Shown: one piece after another, positions 13,668 through 17,581 of the stretch
Layout of the letters: each line of letters starts with the position of its first letter
Position numbering within the stretch: position 1 is the stretch's first letter
Assembly: GCA_021790715.1 (NCBI GenBank)
Contig: JAJYGK010000032.1
Location: forward strand, 1-17,581
Length of the DNA: 17,581 nt
Direction of reading: 5' to 3'
Origin: Chloroflexota bacterium
GTDB lineage: Bacteria > Chloroflexota > Limnocylindria > Limnocylindrales > CSP1-4
Position numbers and translations under genes: made by a program
The notes under the pieces: model-generated
What the model saw: the letters and a program-made list of their open reading frames with translations, nothing else
Database searches by the model: none
What the model was told of the DNA's origin: nothing

Positions 13668-15622
13668 TGGGTTCGTTCGGCGGGGGCGGCTGGCAGCTGA
13701 TGCGGTCGTTCCGCCGCGACGAGAGCGTCACCTCGCAGCACCTCTCGAAGGGGCTCCTCCGGCGCATCGTCCGGTTCGCCGCGCCCTACCGGCGGATGCT
13801 GCTCGTCTTCCTCGTCATGATCATCGTCGACGCGGCGATCGGGGCCGCCAACCCCCTGATCTACCGCGCGATCATCGACGACGGCATTCTCCCGAAGCGC
13901 ACCGGCTTCGTGGTCGAGCTCGCCGTCCTCCTGGCCGCGCTCGCGCTCCTCGACGCCGGCCTGTCGCTCGCGGAGCGCTGGATCTCCGCGCGCGTCGGCG
14001 AGGGGCTCATCTTCGACATGCGCACCCAGGTCTTCGAGCACTTCCAGCGCATGCCGATCGCGTTCTTCACGCGCACCCAGACCGGTGCCCTCGTCAGCCG
14101 GCTCAACAACGACGTGCTCGACGCCCAGAGCGCGTTCACCAACACGCTCTCGTCGGTGGTCGGGAACGCGATCAGCGTCGCGGTGACCCTGCTCGCGATG
14201 TTCGTGCTGAGCTGGCAGATCACGCTGCTGGCCCTCGTGCTGTTCCCGATCTTCGTGTTCCCCGCCCGCTGGGTCGGGCGGCGCATCCAGGCCATCACGC
14301 GCGAGAGCTACAACCTGAACGCGAAGATGACCTCGACGATGACCGAGCGGTTCAACGTCGCCGGGGCGCTGCTCGTCCGCCTCTTCGGACAGCCGCTGCG
14401 GGAGATCCGGAGCTTCGAGGAGAAGGCCGGGCGCGTCCGCGACATCGGCGTCACCCAGGCCATGTACACCACCGTCTTCATGGCGTCGCTGCTGCTCACC
14501 GCCTCGCTCGCCACGGCGCTCGTCTACGGCTGGGGCGGCGTGCTCGCGATCCAGGGCGGGCTGCAGGTCGGGACCGTCGTCGCGCTGACCGCGTACCTGA
14601 ACCGGCTGTACGGCCCGCTGACCTCGCTCTCGAACGTGCAGGTGAACGTGATGACCGCGCTGGTCTCGTTCGACCGCATCTTCGAGGTGCTGGACCTGAA
14701 GCCGCTGGTGGCGGAGAAGCCGGGCGCGGTGGAGGTCCCGCGAGGACCGGCCACCGTCGAGTTCGATCACGTCGACTTCCGCTACCCGACTGCCGAGGAG
14801 GTCTCGCTCGCGTCGCTCGAATCCGTGGCCGTTCTCGACCAGGCGCCCTCGCAGCAGGTCCTGTTCGACGTGACCTTCACCGCCCGGCCGGGCGACCTCG
14901 TCGCGCTGGTCGGGCCCTCGGGCGCCGGCAAGACCACGATCAGTCACCTGGTGCCGCGCCTCTACGACGTGCGCGCCGGCGCGATCCGCGTCAACGGCGT
15001 GGACCTGCGGGATGCCACGCTCGAGTCGCTGCGGCGGACGATCGGCGTCGTCACCCAGGACGCGCACCTCTTCCACGACACGATCCGTGCGAACCTGCTC
15101 TACGCGAAGCCGGACGCCACGGACGCGGAGCTGGCCGACGCGCTGCGGGCGGCGCAGATCATGCCGCTCGTGGAGTCGCTCCCCGACGGGCTGGAGACCG
15201 TCGTGGGCGATCGCGGATACCGGCTCTCGGGCGGCGAGAAGCAACGCCTGGCGATCGCCCGGCTGCTGCTGAAGGCGCCGGACATCGTGGTGCTCGACGA
15301 GGCGACCGCGCACCTCGACTCCGAGTCCGAGGTCGCCCTCCAGCACGCGTTGCGCAGCGCGCTCGCCGGCCGCACCTCGATCGTCATCGCGCACCGGCTC
15401 TCGACCATTCGAGAGGCCGACCAGATCCTGGTCGTGAACGCCGGCCGGATCGTGGAGCGGGGCACGCACGTCGAGCTGCTGGCCGTGGACGGCCTCTACG
15501 CCGAGCTGTACCGCACGCAGTTCGCGGCCCAGGCGGGGGACGGTCCGGCCCCCGATGCCCTGGGCCCCGACGCGCCGGCCCGCGACGACCTCGAGCCGGA
15601 CGAGCTGCGCGCGGCCAGCTGA
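13664..15622 (+). CDS. Single-chain ABC exporter (membrane domain fused to ATPase)
   Basis: 652-aa half-transporter that works as a dimer in the cytoplasmic membrane. The N-terminal membrane domain (about 35-335) has roughly six hydrophobic helices (near 45-68, 83-103, 163-183, 185-203, 268-288 and 292-311) and the ABC-exporter marks FFTRTQTGALVSRLNNDV and WISARVGEGLIFDMR. In the ATPase half (about 362-620), Walker A is GPSGAGKTT (417-425), the Q-loop Gln465 is in VVTQDAHLF, the signature is LSGGEKQRLA, Walker B is IVVLDEA and the switch His577 is in IAHRLST. A stretch of about 18 residues (380-397) interrupts the first ATPase strands. The last 30 residues are Asp/Pro/Ala-rich. ATG at 13664 or 13667 is possible; the first gives the 4-bp overlap with marR. 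Confidence 0.93.
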   Translation: MMGSFGGGGWQLMRSFRRDESVTSQHLSKGLLRRIVRFAAPYRRMLLVFLVMIIVDAAIGAANPLIYRAIIDDGILPKRTGFVVELAVLLAALALLDAGLSLAERWISARVGEGLIFDMRTQVFEHFQRMPIAFFTRTQTGALVSRLNNDVLDAQSAFTNTLSSVVGNAISVAVTLLAMFVLSWQITLLALVLFPIFVFPARWVGRRIQAITRESYNLNAKMTSTMTERFNVAGALLVRLFGQPLREIRSFEEKAGRVRDIGVTQAMYTTVFMASLLLTASLATALVYGWGGVLAIQGGLQVGTVVALTAYLNRLYGPLTSLSNVQVNVMTALVSFDRIFEVLDLKPLVAEKPGAVEVPRGPATVEFDHVDFRYPTAEEVSLASLESVAVLDQAPSQQVLFDVTFTARPGDLVALVGPSGAGKTTISHLVPRLYDVRAGAIRVNGVDLRDATLESLRRTIGVVTQDAHLFHDTIRANLLYAKPDATDAELADALRAAQIMPLVESLPDGLETVVGDRGYRLSGGEKQRLAIARLLLKAPDIVVLDEATAHLDSESEVALQHALRSALAGRTSIVIAHRLSTIREADQILVVNAGRIVERGTHVELLAVDGLYAELYRTQFAAQAGDGPAPDALGPDAPARDDLEPDELRAAS

Positions 15623-15624
15623 CC

Positions 15625-17025
15625 TCAGAACTCGGCGCTGGCAGGGGTCCGCGGGAAGGGGATCACGTCCCGGATGTTGGACATGCCGGTCGCGTACGCG
15701 ACGGCCCGGTCGAACCCCAGGCCGAACCCGGCGTGCGGCACCGTTCCGTAGCGTCGGAGGTCGCGGTACCACCAGTACGCCGCGGGATCGAGGCCCAGCT
15801 CGCGGATCCGCGCGTCCAGCACGTCGAGCCGTTCCTCGCGCTGGCTGCCCCCGACGATCTCCCCGATCCCGGGCGCCAGGACGTCCATTGCGGCGACCGT
15901 CCGCTCGTCGTCGTTGAGGCGCATGTAGAACGCCTTGATCTGCTTGGGGAAGTCCAGGACGACGACCGGCCTGCCCGCGTGCTCGCACAGGTAGCGCTCG
16001 TGCTCGGCCTGCAGCGCCACGCCCCACTCGACGGGGAACTCGAACGGGCGCCCGGACCGCCGGAGGATCTCGATCGCCTCCGTGTACTCCATCCGCACGA
16101 ACTCGGAGGTGACGAGGCTCTCCAGCCGCGAGACCGCCTCGCGGTCGATGCGCTCGGCAAAGAACGCCATGTCGTCCGGCCGTTCCTCGAGGATCGACCG
16201 GAAACTCGACTTGACGAGGTCCTCCGCCAGGTCGGCGTCGTCCGCCAGGTCGGCGAACGCGATCTCGGGCTCCACCATCCAGAACTCGGACAGGTGGCGA
16301 CTGGTGTTGGAGTTCTCCGCGCGGAAGGTCGGCCCGAACGTGTAGACGCGCTCGAGCGCCAGGCAGTAGGTCTCGACATTGAGCTGCCCCGATACCGTCA
16401 GGTACGCCGGCTTGCCGAAGAAGTCCTGCGTGTAGTCGATCGCGCCCTCGGGCGTTCGCGGCAGGTTGGCGAGGTCGAGCGTGGAGACGCGGAAGAGCTC
16501 GCCGGCCCCCTCCGCGTCGCTCGCCGTCAGGATCGGCGTGTGGATCCAGAGGAACCCGTGCTCGTCGAAGTAGCGGTGGATCGCCATCGCGAGGGAGTGC
16601 CGGACGCGCGCCACCGCGCCGAACGTGTTCGTCCGCGGCCGCAGGTGGGCTACCTCGCGCAGGTACTCGAACGAGTGGCGCTTCGCCGCGATCGGGTACG
16701 TCTCCGGCTCGTCCACCCAGCCGACGACGGCGATGGAGTCGGCGAGCAGTTCGACCGACTGGCCCTGGCCCTGCGACGGCGCGATCGTGCCGGTGACGGT
16801 GACCGCGCAGCCGGTCGTCAGGCGGAGCACGTCGCCCTCGTAGTTCGGCAGCGACGCCGGCGCGACGACCTGCAGCGCGTCGAAGCACGAGCCGTCGTGG
16901 ACGTGGACGAAGGAAAGGCCCGCCCTGGAGTCCCGGCGCGTGCGGACCCAGCCCTGGACGGTCGCGCGGGCGCCGACCGGGACCCGGCCCGCGAGGATGT
17001 CGACGATCCGGTCTGCGTGGGGCAT
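15625..17025 (-). CDS. asnS: Asparaginyl-tRNA synthetase
   Basis: 466-aa class IIb synthetase that charges tRNA-Asn. The N-terminal OB-fold anticodon-binding domain (about 15-105) carries VQGWVRTRRDSRAGLSFVHV. Class II motif 2 is at about 230-255 (FGPTFRAENSNTSRHLSEFW), and motif 3 is at the end (GFGLGFDRAVAYATGMSNIR). The sequence VSGQLNVETY is typical of AsnRS, and motif 2 reads FRAENSNTSRH as in AsnRS rather than an AspRS form. The SD GAGGAG lies 8 nt before the ATG. Its stop is 2 nt from the stop of the convergent ABC exporter, leaving no room for a terminator between them. Confidence 0.96.
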   Translation of the reverse strand: MPHADRIVDILAGRVPVGARATVQGWVRTRRDSRAGLSFVHVHDGSCFDALQVVAPASLPNYEGDVLRLTTGCAVTVTGTIAPSQGQGQSVELLADSIAVVGWVDEPETYPIAAKRHSFEYLREVAHLRPRTNTFGAVARVRHSLAMAIHRYFDEHGFLWIHTPILTASDAEGAGELFRVSTLDLANLPRTPEGAIDYTQDFFGKPAYLTVSGQLNVETYCLALERVYTFGPTFRAENSNTSRHLSEFWMVEPEIAFADLADDADLAEDLVKSSFRSILEERPDDMAFFAERIDREAVSRLESLVTSEFVRMEYTEAIEILRRSGRPFEFPVEWGVALQAEHERYLCEHAGRPVVVLDFPKQIKAFYMRLNDDERTVAAMDVLAPGIGEIVGGSQREERLDVLDARIRELGLDPAAYWWYRDLRRYGTVPHAGFGLGFDRAVAYATGMSNIRDVIPFPRTPASAEF

Positions 17026-17057
17026 GGGCGTCTCCTCGGGCTCGACGTGATGCGATG

Positions 17058-17063
17058 ACGCTA
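17058..17063 (-). promoter_or_regulatory. Possible asnS -10 box (TAGCGT)
   Basis: On the minus strand TAGCGT lies 32 nt before the asnS ATG, and a start 6 nt after it would give a leader of about 26 nt that contains the GAGGAG SD. No -35 is evident. It would let asnS be expressed apart from the upstream genes. Confidence 0.35.
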
Positions 17064-17106
17064 CCAGCCGGCACGGGCCCTCGGGCAGCGACGTCGCCGG
17101 GTGCGG

Positions 17107-17391
17107 TCAGGCGTCCCGATCCTGCGCCCGCAGCTGCCGCAGGGTCTCGCGGAGCGGCGCCCAGGCGTCCTCCGCCAGCTCCTCGGGTCGTTCGTCGACG
17201 ATCAGCTGGGCGGCGTCGCGCAGCAGCACGACCGCCGCGTCGTGGAGCGCCTCGACCGGCGTGACACCGCAGGCAAGCGCGTACCGTTCGGCGTCCCGTG
17301 CCAGCAGGGCCGAGGCGACGAAATGGCGCGCGACGTGCACCGTGGTGCCCTGCGAGGCGCGCTCGACCCAGGCATGCAGTTCGTCGGTCAT
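17107..17391 (-). CDS. Small hypothetical protein (94 aa)
   Basis: Family not recognised. The protein looks soluble and largely helical, rich in Ala, Arg, Asp and Glu: FVASALLARDAERYALACGV is followed by TPVEALHDAAVVLLRDAAQL and an acidic segment DERPEELAEDAWAPL. There is one Cys and no membrane helix or signal peptide. ATG 17391 has a purine-rich SD (AAGGGAGGGA, about 17395-17404) and begins MTDELHAWVERASQGTTVHV; the frame is open further upstream but would overlap the fumarase gene. It sits 53 bp after the fumarase gene and 81 bp before asnS on the same strand. Confidence 0.6.
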   Translation of the reverse strand: MTDELHAWVERASQGTTVHVARHFVASALLARDAERYALACGVTPVEALHDAAVVLLRDAAQLIVDERPEELAEDAWAPLRETLRQLRAQDRDA

Positions 17392-17426
17392 GCTCTCCCT
17401 CCCTTCGCGGCGTGCATCGCGGGCGC

Positions 17427-17444
17427 GCGCCGGCGCTCCGGCGC
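17427..17444 (-). terminator. 7-bp GC stem-loop directly after the fumarase stop
   Basis: GCGCCGG (17427-17433) and CCGGCGC (17438-17444) pair around a 4-nt loop, starting at the very next base after the fumarase TGA. There is no U-tract. It may be a terminator, a pause or a stabiliser between fumarase and the small gene. Confidence 0.4.
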
Positions 17445-17581
17445 TCAGGACCGCAGGGCCGCGAAGAAGTCGTTGCCCTTGTCGTCCGTCAGGATGAATG
17501 CCGGGAAATCCTTCACGTCGATCTCCCAGACGGCCTCCATCCCGAGGTCCGCGAAGTCGATGCACTCCACGCGCGTGATGT
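17445..17581 (-). CDS. Class I (iron-sulfur) fumarate hydratase, C-terminal end (partial)
   Basis: Only the last 45 residues are in the window; the gene continues beyond the right edge. Translating the minus strand up to TGA at 17447-17445 gives a tail with GMEAVWEIDVKDFPAFIL followed by TDDKGNDFFAALRS. The FPAFI...DDKGNDFF ending is characteristic of class I fumarases (FumA/FumB or the separate beta subunit), which interconvert fumarate and malate in the TCA cycle using a 4Fe-4S cluster. Whether it is one long chain or a beta subunit cannot be told here. It heads the minus-strand group with the 94-aa gene and asnS. Confidence 0.85.
   Translation of the reverse strand, partial: ITRVECIDFADLGMEAVWEIDVKDFPAFILTDDKGNDFFAALRS

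Noticed and set aside
13555..17058. 1167-aa plus-strand open frame over the ABC exporter and asnS
   Set aside because: It is an out-of-frame Arg/Ala/Pro-rich shadow crossing two genes with unmistakable motifs in other frames.
12299..17074. 1591-aa minus-strand open frame ending in LipB
   Set aside because: Only its last 270 residues are a real protein (LipB). The rest is antisense of marR and the ABC exporter and a shifted frame of asnS that happens to lack stops.

Overview
The window is a GC-rich chromosomal segment (about 70% G+C by eye). Gene starts follow two styles: some genes have a Shine-Dalgarno site, and several have a TANNNT box exactly 6 nt before the ATG, which suggests leaderless transcripts. 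With asparaginyl-tRNA synthetase, octanoyltransferase, a class I fumarase and long Ser/Ala/Pro-rich linkers, this fits a free-living high-GC bacterium such as a Chloroflexota (Limnocylindria-like) or actinobacterial lineage. The phylum is inference. I see no phage, transposase, CRISPR array, tRNA or rRNA.

Layout, left to right. (1) 1-263: C-terminus of an unrecognised Ser/Ala-rich protein, then 351 bp without a gene that holds several dyads. (2) 615-8089: a split histidine-utilisation locus. hutH (minus) diverges from a TetR-type regulator; a GbsR/MarR regulator, an ABC ATPase and a 12-TM ABC-2 permease form a tightly coupled operon; hutU follows with its own promoter-like box. Histidine to urocanate to imidazolonepropionate is covered; hutI and later steps are not in view. 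(3) 8171-11001 (minus): an ECF sigma factor overlapping by 4 bp a 729-aa anti-sigma factor with a zinc finger, one membrane segment, a very long low-complexity linker and a propeller-like outer domain. (4) 11195-13111 (minus): lipB followed 3 nt later by a GalT-like protein whose catalytic HPH motif is altered. (5) 13221-15622 (plus): a MarR regulator overlapping by 4 bp a single-chain ABC exporter, with dyads over the promoter. (6) 15625-17581 (minus): class I fumarase C-terminus, a 94-aa unknown protein and asnS, which ends 2 nt from the ABC exporter stop.

Three clusters pair a regulator with the membrane or signalling protein it probably controls: TetR and GbsR with the ABC-2 exporter, sigma with anti-sigma, and MarR with the ABC exporter. 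The remaining genes are metabolic or housekeeping. No wholly new system stands out. The most unusual items are the GalT-like enzyme that keeps the zinc-site residues but has Cys in place of the nucleophilic His, the anti-sigma architecture, and the recurring TANNNT-N6-ATG start geometry.
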